DNA of 64,000 nucleotides, from assembly GCF_000009765.2 (NCBI RefSeq), contig NC_003155.5:2232001-2296000 (forward strand), read 5' to 3'. Shown one piece after another: positions 42,158-51,711 of this stretch; position 1 is the first letter of the stretch, and each line of letters starts with the position of its first letter. The notes under the pieces are model-generated. The model saw only the letters and a list, made by a program, of their open reading frames with translations. It was not told the DNA's origin and ran no database searches. The stretch comes from Streptomyces avermitilis MA-4680 = NBRC 14893. GTDB taxonomy: Bacteria; Actinomycetota; Actinomycetes; Streptomycetales; Streptomycetaceae. The translations under genes were made by a program, and so were the position numbers.

Positions 42158-42171
42158 TGGAATCGCTCCCA
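42158..42171. promoter_or_regulatory. CebR-like operator for GH5-GH6 operon
   Basis: TGGAATCGCTCCCA matches 12 of 14 positions of the CebR box TGGGAGCGCTCCCA. It lies 50 bp upstream of the GH5 start. Confidence 0.75.
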
Positions 42172-42300
42172 CTGGTGCTGGGGAAGGTAGCGCCAAGTGA
42201 CGGCGAAGAACAGAGGAGTCACCAGGTTTCTCGCAGTTGCGCTGATCGAATCTTTTCGACTCTTCAAGCACCTTGACCCCTCCCACCCCCCTCTCCAATA

Positions 42301-42314
42301 TGGGAGCGCTCCCA
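42301..42314. promoter_or_regulatory. Perfect CebR operator for GH48 gene
   Basis: TGGGAGCGCTCCCA is the exact 14-bp palindrome bound by the LacI-family cellulose-utilisation repressor CebR of Streptomyces. It lies 59 bp before the GH48 start. Cellobiose and related oligosaccharides are known inducers. Confidence 0.92.
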
Positions 42315-42372
42315 CTGGTTCAAGGCTTGTTGCTCCTCCCCCCGTTTCCGAGCCGCAAGGAGGAACCAGCAC

Positions 42373-45294
42373 ATGGCATCCAGAAGGAGACGCCGCACCG
42401 TGCGGCGGTTGTGGACCGCCGTGGTCGCGGCCCTGGCCCTGCCCGTGACGACCCTGGCAACCGGAATCTCCGCGCCGTCCGCGCAGGCCGCGGCGCTCCA
42501 GTGCAGCGTCGACTACAAGACGAACGACTGGGGCTCCGGCTTCACCACGGACGTGACCGTCACCAACCGGGGCACGGACCCGATCAACGGCTGGACCCTG
42601 ACGTACGCCTACACCGGCAACCAGACGCTCACCGGTGGCTGGAGCGGTACCTGGTCGCAGTCCGGCAAGTCGATCACCGTGAAGAACGCGTCCTACAACG
42701 GGACGATCGCCGCCGGAGCCGCCGTCAACACCGGGGCGCAGTTCTCGTACAGCGGCACCAACACCTCCCCCACGGGCTTCGCGGTCAACGGCACCACCTG
42801 CGCCGGCGCCCACCAGCCGCCGGTCACCGTGCTGACCAGCCCCACCGCCGGCGCCGTCTACACGCAGGGCGACGCGGTCCCGCTCGTCGCCACCGCGGCC
42901 GCCGCCGACAACGCGACGATCAGCAAAATCGAGTTCTACGACGACACGACGCTGCTGGGTACGGACACCAGCTCGCCCTACACGCTGTCGGCCGCCGGCC
43001 TGAGCGTGGGCGGTCACTCGCTGATCGCGAAGGCGTACGACAGCCTGGGCGCGTCGGCGGAGTCCACTCCGGTCGGCATCACGGTCGCCTCGGGTCCCGC
43101 CGTGGTGGCCTCACCGACCCAACTGGGCGTCCAGCAGGGCAAGTCGGGGACATTCGCCGTGAAGCTGTCGACACAGCCGAGCGCGAACGTCACCGTCGGT
43201 GTGACGCGTACGGACGGAAACACCGGCCTGTCCGTCACCGGTGGATCGTCGCTCACCTTCACGCCGGCCAACTGGAACACGGCGCAGACGGTGACCATCA
43301 CCGCCGACGCCTCCGGCACCGGTTCGGCCACCTTCACGGCCTTGGCGACCGGCCACACCAAGGCCACGGTCACGGTCACGGAACTGGCCGGGTCGAAGGC
43401 GTACGACGCCCGCTTCCTGGATCTCTACGGCAAGATCACCAACCCGGCGAACGGCTACTTCTCCCCCGAAGGCATCCCCTACCACTCGGTGGAGACGCTG
43501 ATCGTCGAGGCGCCGGACCAGGGCCACGAGACGACCTCGGAGGCATACAGCTACCTCCTGTGGCTCCAGGCGATGTACGGCAAGGTGACGGGCGACTGGT
43601 CGAAGTTCAACGGTGCCTGGGATCTCATGGAGAAGTACATGATCCCGACCCACGCCGACCAGCCGACCAACTCCTTCTACAACGCCTCGAAGCCGGCGAC
43701 GTACGCGCCCGAGCTGGACACTCCGGGCGAGTACCCGGCGAAGCTGGAGCCCGGCGTCCCGGCCGGCTCGGATCCGATCGCCAGTGAGCTGAAGAGCGCG
43801 TACGGCACGGACGACGTGTACGGCATGCACTGGCTCCAGGACGTCGACAACGTCTACGGCTACGGCAACGAGCCCGGCAAGTGCGAGGCGGGCCCGACCG
43901 CCACCGGACCGTCGTACATCAACACCTTCCAGCGCGGTGCGCAGGAGTCCGTCTGGGAGACGGTCCCGCAGCCGACCTGTGACGCCTTCAAGTACGGCGG
44001 CACGAACGGGTACCTGGACCTCTTCACCGGGGACTCCTCGTACGCCAAGCAGTGGAAGTACACCGACGCACCCGACGCCGACGCGCGTGCCGTGCAGGCC
44101 GCGTACTGGGCCGACGTCTGGGCCAAGGCCCAGGGCAAGGGCGGTGATGTGTCGGGGACCGTCGGCAAGGCCGCGAAGATGGGCGACTATCTGCGCTACG
44201 CCATGTACGACAAGTACTTCAAGAAGATAGGGAACTGTGTCGGGCCTTCGACCTGCGCCGCGGGCACCGGCAAGGACGCCTCCCACTACCTGATGTCCTG
44301 GTACTACGCATGGGGCGGCGCCACCGACACCTCGGCGGGCTGGGCCTGGCGCATCGGCTCCAGTCACACCCACGGCGGCTACCAGAACCCGCTCGCCGCG
44401 TACGCGCTCAGCTCGTACGCCGACCTGAAGCCCAAGTCGGCGACAGGGCAGGCGGACTGGGCGAAGTCGCTCGACCGGCAGCTGGAGTTCTACCGCTGGC
44501 TCCAGTCGAGCGAGGGTGCCATCGCGGGCGGGGCGACCAACAGCTGGGCGGGCCGGTACGCGACCCCGCCCACCGGGACGCCGACCTTCTACGGCATGTA
44601 CTACGACCAGCAGCCGGTGTACCACGACCCGCCGTCCAACCAGTGGTTCGGCTTCCAGGCGTGGTCCATGGAGCGGGTGGCCGAGTACTACCAGCAGACG
44701 GGGAACGCGAACGCGAAGGCGGTCCTCGACAAGTGGGTCGGCTGGGCGCTGTCCAAGACCACGATCAACCCGGACGGCACCTACCGCATCCCCTCGACGC
44801 TCCAGTGGTCCGGCTCGCCCGACACCTGGAACGCGTCAAGTCCCGGCGCCAACACGGGACTTCATGTCACCGTCGCCGACTACACCGATGACGTGGGGGT
44901 GGCCGCGGCCTATGCCAAGACCCTGACGTACTACGCCGCGAGGTCCGGCAGCACGGCGGCGAAGACAACGGCGAAGGCACTGCTCGACGGCATGTGGAAC
45001 AACTACCAGGACAGCCTCGGCGTCGCCGTCCCGGAGACCCGCACCGACTACAACCGCTTCGACGACAGCGTGTACGTCCCGAGCGGCTGGACCGGCAAGA
45101 TGCCGAACGGCGACGCGGTCAACTCCTCCTCGACCTTCACCTCGCTCCGCTCCTTCTACAAGAACGACCCGGCCTGGTCGAAGATCGAGAGCTACCTCGC
45201 GGGCGGCGCCGCGCCCACGTTCACGTACCACCGATTCTGGGCCCAGGCGGACATCGCGCTCGCCATGGGTTCGTACGCGGAGCTCCTCGAATAG
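42373..45294 (+). CDS. Secreted GH48 exocellulase with CBM2 and two Ig-like modules
   Basis: A 973-residue secreted enzyme: Tat-like signal ([11 protein letters not shown], to about 39), CBM2 about 42-143, a bacterial Ig-like module about 148-240 ([20 protein letters not shown]), a second beta-sandwich module about 243-343 ([20 protein letters not shown]), and a GH48 domain about 347-973 ([30 protein letters not shown]; the [14 protein letters not shown] stretch). GH48 enzymes are reducing-end processive cellobiohydrolases central to bacterial cellulose breakdown. AAGGAGG precedes ATG 42373. Followed by a hairpin and then the GH74 gene. Confidence 0.96.
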   Translation: MASRRRRRTVRRLWTAVVAALALPVTTLATGISAPSAQAAALQCSVDYKTNDWGSGFTTDVTVTNRGTDPINGWTLTYAYTGNQTLTGGWSGTWSQSGKSITVKNASYNGTIAAGAAVNTGAQFSYSGTNTSPTGFAVNGTTCAGAHQPPVTVLTSPTAGAVYTQGDAVPLVATAAAADNATISKIEFYDDTTLLGTDTSSPYTLSAAGLSVGGHSLIAKAYDSLGASAESTPVGITVASGPAVVASPTQLGVQQGKSGTFAVKLSTQPSANVTVGVTRTDGNTGLSVTGGSSLTFTPANWNTAQTVTITADASGTGSATFTALATGHTKATVTVTELAGSKAYDARFLDLYGKITNPANGYFSPEGIPYHSVETLIVEAPDQGHETTSEAYSYLLWLQAMYGKVTGDWSKFNGAWDLMEKYMIPTHADQPTNSFYNASKPATYAPELDTPGEYPAKLEPGVPAGSDPIASELKSAYGTDDVYGMHWLQDVDNVYGYGNEPGKCEAGPTATGPSYINTFQRGAQESVWETVPQPTCDAFKYGGTNGYLDLFTGDSSYAKQWKYTDAPDADARAVQAAYWADVWAKAQGKGGDVSGTVGKAAKMGDYLRYAMYDKYFKKIGNCVGPSTCAAGTGKDASHYLMSWYYAWGGATDTSAGWAWRIGSSHTHGGYQNPLAAYALSSYADLKPKSATGQADWAKSLDRQLEFYRWLQSSEGAIAGGATNSWAGRYATPPTGTPTFYGMYYDQQPVYHDPPSNQWFGFQAWSMERVAEYYQQTGNANAKAVLDKWVGWALSKTTINPDGTYRIPSTLQWSGSPDTWNASSPGANTGLHVTVADYTDDVGVAAAYAKTLTYYAARSGSTAAKTTAKALLDGMWNNYQDSLGVAVPETRTDYNRFDDSVYVPSGWTGKMPNGDAVNSSSTFTSLRSFYKNDPAWSKIESYLAGGAAPTFTYHRFWAQADIALAMGSYAELLE

Positions 45295-45317
45295 TCCCCG
45301 CAAGGCTCCGTGTACCG

Positions 45318-45352
45318 GGCCGGGCGGTTCTCCTACCGGGGGCCGCCCGGCC
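45318..45352 (+). terminator. Hairpin between GH48 and GH74 genes
   Basis: GGCCGGGCGG (45318-45327) pairs with CCGCCCGGCC (45343-45352) around a 15-nt loop. It may end or only attenuate the GH48 transcript, since GH74 follows closely with no visible CebR box of its own. Confidence 0.5.
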
Positions 45353-45393
45353 GTCGCGCCTTTCCATCCCCCCGCTTCAGGAGAGGACTCACC

Positions 45394-48042
45394 GTGCGAA
45401 GAACCCGCATCTTCACGGCCGTGCTCGCGCTGGCGGCCGGTCTGCCCGCCGGCACCCCGCCGGCACTGGCCGCGAGCGCCCCCACGGCGACGATCGCCGC
45501 GGACACGTACAGCTGGAAGAACGCCCGCGTCGACGGCGGCGGCTTCGTCCCCGGCATCGTCTTCAACCGCTCCGAGAAGAACCTCGCCTACGCCCGCACC
45601 GACATCGGCGGCGCCTACCGCTGGGCCGAGTCCTCGAAGACCTGGACGCCGCTGCTCGACTCGGTCGGCTGGAGCGACTGGGGGCACACGGGTGTCGTGA
45701 GCCTCGCCTCCGACTCCGTCGACCCGAACAAGGTGTACGCGGCCGTCGGCACGTACACGAACAGCTGGGACCCGGGCAACGGTGCCGTGCTCAGGTCCGG
45801 CGACCGGGGCGCGAGCTGGCAGAAGACCGACCTGCCCTTCAAGCTGGGCGGGAACATGCCGGGCCGGGGCATGGGCGAGCGGCTCGCGGTCGACCCGAAC
45901 AGGAACAGCGTGCTGTATCTCGGCGCGCCCAGCGGCAAGGGGCTGTGGCGGTCGACGGACTCGGGGGCCTCCTGGTCGCAGGTCACCGACTTCCCGAACG
46001 TCGGCACCTACGTGCAGGACGCGACCGACACGAGCGGGTACGCGTCCGACAACCAGGGCATCGTGTGGGTCACCTTCGACGAGTCGACGGGGTCGCCGGG
46101 GAGCTCCACGCGGACGGTGTACGTCGGGGTCGCCGACAAGGACAACTCCGTCTATCGCTCCACGGACGCGGGCGCGACCTGGTCCCGGCTGGCCGGCCAG
46201 CCCACCGGCCATCTCGCCCACAAGGGCGTGCTGGACGCGGCGAACGGCTGTCTGTACCTCGCGTACAGCGACAAGGGCGGACCGTACGACGGCGGCAAGG
46301 GACAGCTGTGGCGGTACACGACGAAGACCGGGACCTGGACGAACATCAGCCCGGTCGCGGAGGCCGACACCTACTACGGCTTCAGCGGGCTGACCGTGGA
46401 CCGGCAGCATCCGGGGACGGTGATGGCGACTGCGTACAGCTCCTGGTGGCCGGACACGCAGCTCTTCCGCTCCACGGACAGCGGCGGCACCTGGACGAAG
46501 GCCTGGGACTACACCTCGTATCCGAGCCGCTCGAACCGCTTCACCATGGATGTCTCGTCCTCGCCCTGGCTCACCTGGGGAGCGAACCCCGCACCGCCCG
46601 AGCAGACCCCGAAACTCGGCTGGATGACCGAGTCCCTGGAGATCGACCCGTTCGACTCCGCGCGCATGATGTACGGAACGGGCGCGACGGTCTACGGCAC
46701 GGACAACCTGACGAACTGGGACAGCGGAAGCCAGTTCACCATCAAGCCGATGGCGCGGGGCCTGGAGGAGACGGCCGTCAACGACCTCGCCTCGCCTCCC
46801 TCCGGCGGCGCCCAGCTGTTCAGCGCGCTCGGTGACATCGGCGGCTTCCGGCACACGGACCTCACCACGGTGCCGTCGCTGATGTACACGTCGCCGAACT
46901 TCACCACGAGCACCAGCCTCGACTACGCCGAGACCGACCCGGGCACGGTGGTGCGGGTCGGCAATCTCGACTCGGGTCCGCATGTGGCGTTCTCGACGGA
47001 CAACGGCGCCAACTGGTTCGCGGGGGCGGACCCTTCGGGGGTCAGCGGGGGTGGGACGGTCGCGGCCGCGTCCGACGGCAGTCGCTTCGTGTGGAGCCCG
47101 GCGGGCACCGGGGTGCAGTACACGACCGGGTTCGGCACCTCGTGGTCGGCGTCCGCGGGCCTCCCGGCCGGGGCGATCGTCGAGTCCGACCGGGTCGACC
47201 CGAAGACCTTCTACGGCTTCAAGTCCGGCAGGTTCTACGTCAGTTCGGACGGCGGGGCGACCTTCACGGCGTCCGCGGCCACGGGCCTGCCGAGCGGCGA
47301 CAGCGTGCGCTTCAAGGCGCTGCCCGGCACGAAGGGCGACATCTGGCTGGCGGGCGGCGCGAGCGACGGCGCGTACGGGCTGTGGCACTCGACGGACGGC
47401 GGCGCGGCCTTCACCAAGCTCGCCACCGTCGACCAGGCCGACACCATCGGCTTCGGCAAGGCGGCGACCGGCGCCTCGTACCAGACGCTCTACACCAGCG
47501 CGAAGATCGGCGGTGTGCGCGGCATCTTCCGGTCGACCGACAAGGGCGCGAGCTGGACCCGCGTCAACGACGATGCCCACCAGTGGGGTTGGACGGGCGC
47601 GGCGATCACCGGTGACCCCAGGGTCTACGGGCGCGTGTATGTGTCGACGAACGGGCGCGGGATCGTCTACGGCGACACCGCGGGCTCTTCGGACGGCGGC
47701 GGTACGGAGCCGGCACCGACGGGCGCCTGCACGGTGACATACAGGATCACGAACCAGTGGTCGGGCGGCTTCCAGGCCGATGTACAGCTCGCCAACACCG
47801 GGTCGACCGCCTGGGACGGCTGGTCGCTGGGCTGGTCGTTCGGTGACGGGCAGGAGGTCACCCAGCTGTGGAACGCCTCGTACGCGCAGGCCGGTTCGGG
47901 GGTGACCGCAGCGAACCTGGCCTGGAACGGGAGGGTGGCGGCCGGGTCCTCGGTGAGCTTCGGGTTCACGGGAAGCTGGTCGGGATCCAATGGCAGACCG
48001 ACCGCCTTCAAACTCGGCGGTCAGAACTGCACGGTCGCCTGA
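45394..48042 (+). CDS. Secreted GH74 xyloglucanase with C-terminal CBM2
   Basis: An 882-residue secreted enzyme: signal peptide 1-28, two seven-bladed propellers about 32-770 with many Asp-box-like turns (STDSGASWS, STDAGATWS, STDSGGTWT, STDKGASWT), and a CBM2 about 783-882 (CTVTYRITNQWSGGF). The catalytic Asp70 lies in YARTDIGGAYRW; the second aspartate is in the EIDPFDSARMMYGTG stretch. GH74 enzymes cut xyloglucan. GTG 45394 with AGGAGAGG 7 nt upstream. It lies 99 bp after GH48, so it may be read through from the same CebR-controlled promoter. Confidence 0.94.
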   Translation: MRRTRIFTAVLALAAGLPAGTPPALAASAPTATIAADTYSWKNARVDGGGFVPGIVFNRSEKNLAYARTDIGGAYRWAESSKTWTPLLDSVGWSDWGHTGVVSLASDSVDPNKVYAAVGTYTNSWDPGNGAVLRSGDRGASWQKTDLPFKLGGNMPGRGMGERLAVDPNRNSVLYLGAPSGKGLWRSTDSGASWSQVTDFPNVGTYVQDATDTSGYASDNQGIVWVTFDESTGSPGSSTRTVYVGVADKDNSVYRSTDAGATWSRLAGQPTGHLAHKGVLDAANGCLYLAYSDKGGPYDGGKGQLWRYTTKTGTWTNISPVAEADTYYGFSGLTVDRQHPGTVMATAYSSWWPDTQLFRSTDSGGTWTKAWDYTSYPSRSNRFTMDVSSSPWLTWGANPAPPEQTPKLGWMTESLEIDPFDSARMMYGTGATVYGTDNLTNWDSGSQFTIKPMARGLEETAVNDLASPPSGGAQLFSALGDIGGFRHTDLTTVPSLMYTSPNFTTSTSLDYAETDPGTVVRVGNLDSGPHVAFSTDNGANWFAGADPSGVSGGGTVAAASDGSRFVWSPAGTGVQYTTGFGTSWSASAGLPAGAIVESDRVDPKTFYGFKSGRFYVSSDGGATFTASAATGLPSGDSVRFKALPGTKGDIWLAGGASDGAYGLWHSTDGGAAFTKLATVDQADTIGFGKAATGASYQTLYTSAKIGGVRGIFRSTDKGASWTRVNDDAHQWGWTGAAITGDPRVYGRVYVSTNGRGIVYGDTAGSSDGGGTEPAPTGACTVTYRITNQWSGGFQADVQLANTGSTAWDGWSLGWSFGDGQEVTQLWNASYAQAGSGVTAANLAWNGRVAAGSSVSFGFTGSWSGSNGRPTAFKLGGQNCTVA

Positions 48043-48068
48043 TGCGAAGCCGCACGCTCGCCTGATCC

Positions 48069-48101
48069 GGAGGGCGCGGGCCGGGCCGGCCCGCGCCCTC
48101 C
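48069..48101 (+). terminator. Terminator after the GH74 gene
   Basis: GGAGGGCGCGGGCC (48069-48082) pairs over 14 bp with GGCCCGCGCCCTCC (48088-48101), loop GGGCC. Confidence 0.85.
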
Positions 48102-48209
48102 GCCTCCTCCACGGCGTGTAGACCGTGGCCTGGGCAACTCCCGCTGCTGGTGCAGGCTTCCGGCAGTCCGGGCTCCGGCTGGGTCGCGCGGGCAGTACCC
48201 GGCACGACG

Positions 48210-48239
48210 AAGGCCCCGACTGTCACCAGTCGGGGCCTT
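48210..48239 (-). terminator. Terminator after the small secreted protein gene
   Basis: AAGGCCCCGACT (48210-48221) pairs over 12 bp with AGTCGGGGCCTT (48228-48239), loop GTCACC, just past the end of the minus-strand gene at 48251. Confidence 0.8.
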
Positions 48240-48250
48240 GGCGTTTCCGG

Positions 48251-48778
48251 CTAGCCGAGCGAGGCCCCGAAGTCCCCGTTCTCGGCTTCCTTGCCAGACA
48301 GTTGCACGGTCCCTCGGTGAGACACCTCAACCTTGTAGAACCTCTCGCCCTTCGGCACGTCAGGCACGGCGACCTTGAACGTGCAGTCGTAGGTGTCTCC
48401 GTCGTAGGTGGAGTTGCCGAGGCCGCCAGTGGCGATGACATCTCCGGATGCGCCGTAGACGGTGACGCCGGCGCCTTCGAGGATGTCGTCGTATCCGCGG
48501 GTTCCGCCGCAGCCGCCGTTGCCGTCGGGGACGACGCTGTCAGTGAGGGCGAAGCTGCCTTTCAGCGTGAAGGTGGCGGGCGCGTCCGGCCCGCTGTTGG
48601 CGGTGATGGCCCAGGTGCCACCGACGATGGCTGCTCCGGTGGCGAGGCCGATGAGTCCTGCGGCGAGCGGGCTGAGGCGTCTCGCCGCAGGTGCCGGCGG
48701 CACGTGAGCGGATACGGCGGGCGGCTCGGTGGGCGCGGGCGGCGGGGTGTCGGGCAGCGGCGGCAGTTCGGATGTCAA
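48251..48778 (-). CDS. Small membrane-anchored protein with Pro-rich N-terminus
   Basis: About 175 residues if it starts at TTG 48778 (TSELPPLPDTPPPAPTEPPA), which has a G-run 4 nt upstream; the frame is open further upstream but composition there is not coding-like. A Pro-rich cytoplasmic N-terminus, one membrane helix (LSPLAAGLIGLATGAAIVGG, about 35-54) and an extracellular beta-rich domain with two cysteines (GCGGTRGYDD and YDCTFKVAV) follow. The layout resembles small Streptomyces proteins annotated as hypothetical. No function can be assigned. Confidence 0.65.
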   Translation of the reverse strand: MTSELPPLPDTPPPAPTEPPAVSAHVPPAPAARRLSPLAAGLIGLATGAAIVGGTWAITANSGPDAPATFTLKGSFALTDSVVPDGNGGCGGTRGYDDILEGAGVTVYGASGDVIATGGLGNSTYDGDTYDCTFKVAVPDVPKGERFYKVEVSHRGTVQLSGKEAENGDFGASLG

Positions 48779-49131
48779 GGTTCCCCCCAGGGATGTTCGG
48801 AGCTGGGATGTTAGCGCCAGATGATGTTGAAATACATGGGCCGGTTGAAGATTCACCAGTTCGGGACCGGTGAGACGTACCCCCCGGCAACGTGCCAGCC
48901 GGGGGCTCGTGCGGCTGGTCAGGCAGCCGGTTGCGGCAACTTCAGAAATCCGTGGGGGAACGGCTCGTGTTCGATGTCGCGTAGGTTCGGGTCGCAGAAC
49001 CGACTGAGGAACCCATCCGAAATGGATCTCCCCAAATTCTCCCCAGCGATATTGGATCATGAGTTTGGCGGCCGTCCGAACGGGCTGGATGGCCGCCTCC
49101 TCGCCTCACTCCGAAGGCTCGTTCCTCCAGT
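48779..49131. other. Intergenic region with a hairpin, no supported gene
   Basis: CCCCCGGC (48881-48888) and GCCGGGGG (48898-48905) form an 8-bp hairpin with a 9-nt loop. It lies upstream of the Pro-rich protein gene and downstream of the PL11 gene, whose transcript it could terminate. Composition drops in GC relative to genes around 48820-48860. Nothing else is recognised. Confidence 0.45.
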
Positions 49132-51006
49132 TCAGGGCGTGTACACCGTGGGCCTGGGGGCCGTCGCCATGTCGTTTCCGAGGAAGAAGCTCGGGTGCGG
49201 TGGCTGGTTGTAGGCCGTGTTCTGCCAGGCCAGAGCTGTGCGGTACTGCGTGTCGTGCAGCAGGGTCGTGATCTTCGTGCTCGTCTCGTACGGCGTGGAG
49301 TAGATCCTGAGCGCCGTGTTGTCGGTCGTCGGCCAGACGACCTCCTCGCGCCAGTCGCCGAGAAGGTCGCCCGACAGGGACGGGGTGGCCTTGGTGCTGT
49401 TGTCGGAGTGGACGCCCGAGCCGGTCAGCAGGCGGGTGTCGGACGCGGTGCCGTACTTGTCGATGTGGGTGTCGTCGAGGAGTTCGCGGACGGTGTCGCC
49501 GTCCCACCAGGACAGGAAGTTGATGCTGCCCGGCTTGCGGCTCGCCACCACGGCGCCCTGCGGGCTGCGGACACCGTCGGCGCGGGACGACCAGGACTCG
49601 GCGCCGGCGCTGCCCGCCCAGACGTCCCCGGACACGCCCCGGCCGTTGTCGCCGTTGGCCGCCGTCGACCACAGGATCGCGCCGGTCCCGGCATCGGCCA
49701 TCCAGGACGACGGCTTGGAGGAGTCCTCGTCCACCTTGAACTCCTCGAGGCCGGCCCGGGAGGGGTCCAGGTCGCCGACGTGCAGGGCGTCGCCATGGCC
49801 GTTCTTCGTGGTCCACAGGCCGGAGCCGTTGTCGTCCACGGCCATCGAGCCGTACACGATCTCGTCCTTGCCGTCGGCGTCGACGTCCGCGACCGACAAC
49901 TGGTGGTTGCCCTGGCCGTCGTACCCCTTGCCGCTGTTGGTCGAGGAGGTGGTGTCGAAGGTCCAGCGGCGGGTGAAGGCGCCGCCCCGCCAGTCCCAGG
50001 CCGCGAGGACCGTCCGGGTGTAGTAGCCGCGCGCCATGATCAGGGACGGCCGGGAGCCGTCCAGGTACGCCGTCCCCGCGAGGAACCGGTCGACCCGGTT
50101 GCCGTACGAGTCACCCCAGGAGGAGACCGTGCCGCGGGCCGGGACGTAGTCGACGGTGCCCATCGCCGCGCCGGTCCGGCCGTTGAACATGGTCAGGTAC
50201 TCGGGGCCCGACAGCACGTACCCGCTGGCGTTCCGGTAGTCGGCGGACGAGCTGCCGATCACCGTGCCCCGGCCGTCCGTCGTCCCGTCCCCCGTCTTCA
50301 TGGCGACCTCGGCCTTGCCGTCGCCGTCGTAGTCGTACACCTGGAACTGGGTGTAGTGCGCGCCCGAGCGGATGTTGCGGCCCAGGTCGACGCGCCACAG
50401 CCGGGTGCCGTCGAGTTTGATGCCGTCGACGACGGTGTTGCCGGTGTAGCCGGACTGGGAGTTGTCCTTGGCGTTGGTGGGCTGCCACTTGAGGACGAAG
50501 TCGAGTTGCCCGTCGCCGTCGAGGTCGCCGACGGAGGCGTCGTTGGCCTCGTAGGTGTAGGCGACGCCGTCGGGGGTGGTGCCGCCCGCGGGTGGGGTGA
50601 GGGGTACGTCCTTGTAGCCCGTACGGAACTGGACGGCGTGCACCGAGTCGGCCTGCTCTACGCCGCCCACGATCGCGCGGACCGTGTAGTCGGCCTGGGC
50701 GGGCGCCCCGGAGTGGAAGTAGTTCGTGGAGCCGGTGATCGGGGTCGCGTTGACCAACGCACCGGCGCGGTAGACGTTGAACGACACGTCGTTCTGGTCG
50801 GTGCCGAGCCAGCGCCAGCTGACCAGGTTGCCGCTGTCCGTGTGGACGCTGACCACGCCCCGGTCCAGGGCCTCGACCTGGCGTGCGGTGGCGGCCTGGG
50901 CGGGTCCGGTGGCGAGCGTGGTGAGTCCGGCGGCGGTCAGGACGGCGGCTGCCGTCATGGTCAGGATCTGACGTCTGCGGTTCCTGTGCGAGTGCGGGTG
51001 CTGCAC
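49132..51006 (-). CDS. Secreted rhamnogalacturonan lyase, PL11
   Basis: A 624-residue secreted lyase: GTG start 51006 with AGGAGGT 8 nt upstream, signal peptide to about residue 38 (ends GPAQAATAR), then an N-terminal fibronectin-like part (RQVEALDRGVVSVHTDSGNL), and an eight-bladed propeller with calcium-binding loops (DLDGDGQLDFVLKWQ, DYDGDGKAEVAMKTGDG, DVDADGKDEIVYG, GDLLGDWREEVVW). These are typical PL11 features; the family cleaves rhamnogalacturonan I of pectin by beta-elimination. It stands near the cellulases and extends the plant-wall set to pectin. No CebR-like box is seen nearby, so it likely has separate control. Confidence 0.93.
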   Translation of the reverse strand: MQHPHSHRNRRRQILTMTAAAVLTAAGLTTLATGPAQAATARQVEALDRGVVSVHTDSGNLVSWRWLGTDQNDVSFNVYRAGALVNATPITGSTNYFHSGAPAQADYTVRAIVGGVEQADSVHAVQFRTGYKDVPLTPPAGGTTPDGVAYTYEANDASVGDLDGDGQLDFVLKWQPTNAKDNSQSGYTGNTVVDGIKLDGTRLWRVDLGRNIRSGAHYTQFQVYDYDGDGKAEVAMKTGDGTTDGRGTVIGSSSADYRNASGYVLSGPEYLTMFNGRTGAAMGTVDYVPARGTVSSWGDSYGNRVDRFLAGTAYLDGSRPSLIMARGYYTRTVLAAWDWRGGAFTRRWTFDTTSSTNSGKGYDGQGNHQLSVADVDADGKDEIVYGSMAVDDNGSGLWTTKNGHGDALHVGDLDPSRAGLEEFKVDEDSSKPSSWMADAGTGAILWSTAANGDNGRGVSGDVWAGSAGAESWSSRADGVRSPQGAVVASRKPGSINFLSWWDGDTVRELLDDTHIDKYGTASDTRLLTGSGVHSDNSTKATPSLSGDLLGDWREEVVWPTTDNTALRIYSTPYETSTKITTLLHDTQYRTALAWQNTAYNQPPHPSFFLGNDMATAPRPTVYTP

Positions 51007-51347
51007 GTGTGTTACCTCCTGAGAGGACAGACGGTTCCGTTCCCTCAGTTGCCGCTGCCTGCCCGGGAGTTGCCGCGTCGGGCGAGGAGTTCGCCGCTCA
51101 CGGCCTCCGGAGTGCCCGCGGGCGGTCCGGGTCCGGCAGTGCCTCGCTACGGGCGGCGAGCGCGCCGCCGCCGGCCGCGTGGATCGCGCCGAGGCGCACA
51201 CAGCGGGCGAGGCGGCGCGGTGTCCGGCCCTGCCCGTGGCCCCGGAAGCGGGCCGAGTACGGCGTTCGCGGCCGCCTCGGCCCGCGCCTCACCCCGCGCG
51301 CGTGGCGTCGTACTCGTCGGCTTCCCTGGCGTGGTCCAGCCCGTCGC
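51007..51347. other. GC-rich spacer without a supported gene
   Basis: The 341-bp stretch between the PL11 start and the end of the pterin dehydratase gene has short open frames on both strands. One minus-strand frame (to a stop near 51100) reads protein-like in places, e.g. RCVRLGAIHAAGGGALAARS, but has no start with a ribosome site, so it may be a decayed gene or chance. The PL11 promoter must lie in its first part. Confidence 0.3.
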
Positions 51348-51653
51348 TCAGCTCGCGCCGTGCCCCGGCGCGAGGTCCTCCACCCGGCGGGCGAGCGCGA
51401 AGTCGAGTTCGGTGACCGCACCGCCCACACTGTGGGTGTTCACCGTGAGGGAGACGGTGTGGTAGCTGAGGGTGAGGTCGGAGTGGTGGTCGAGCTCCTC
51501 CTGGACCTGGGCGATGTGCACGACCATCGCGGCCGCCGCGAAGTGCGAGCCGAGCCGGTAGGAGCGGGAGATCCGGTCCCCGTCCAGCGACCAGCCGGGC
51601 AGCTCCGCCAGCCGGTCCTCGATCTCCTTCTGCGACAACGGTTCGACGGGCAT
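51348..51653 (-). CDS. 4a-hydroxytetrahydrobiopterin dehydratase (PCD/DCoH)
   Basis: A 101-residue protein with the pterin dehydratase histidines His56-His57 (EELDHHSDL) and His74 (VNTHSVGG) that line the active site in rat PCD/DCoH. It converts 4a-hydroxytetrahydrobiopterin to quinonoid dihydrobiopterin; no aromatic amino acid hydroxylase is next to it. ATG 51653 (MPVEPLSQKEIED) with GGAG 7-9 nt upstream. It lies 58 bp after the ADP-ribosylglycohydrolase gene on the same strand. Confidence 0.92.
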   Translation of the reverse strand: MPVEPLSQKEIEDRLAELPGWSLDGDRISRSYRLGSHFAAAAMVVHIAQVQEELDHHSDLTLSYHTVSLTVNTHSVGGAVTELDFALARRVEDLAPGHGAS

Positions 51654-51711
51654 GGCCTCGCTCCATTCGCACGACAGCGGCTCTTGCCCAGCCTGCCACA
51701 GTCCCGCGCGC

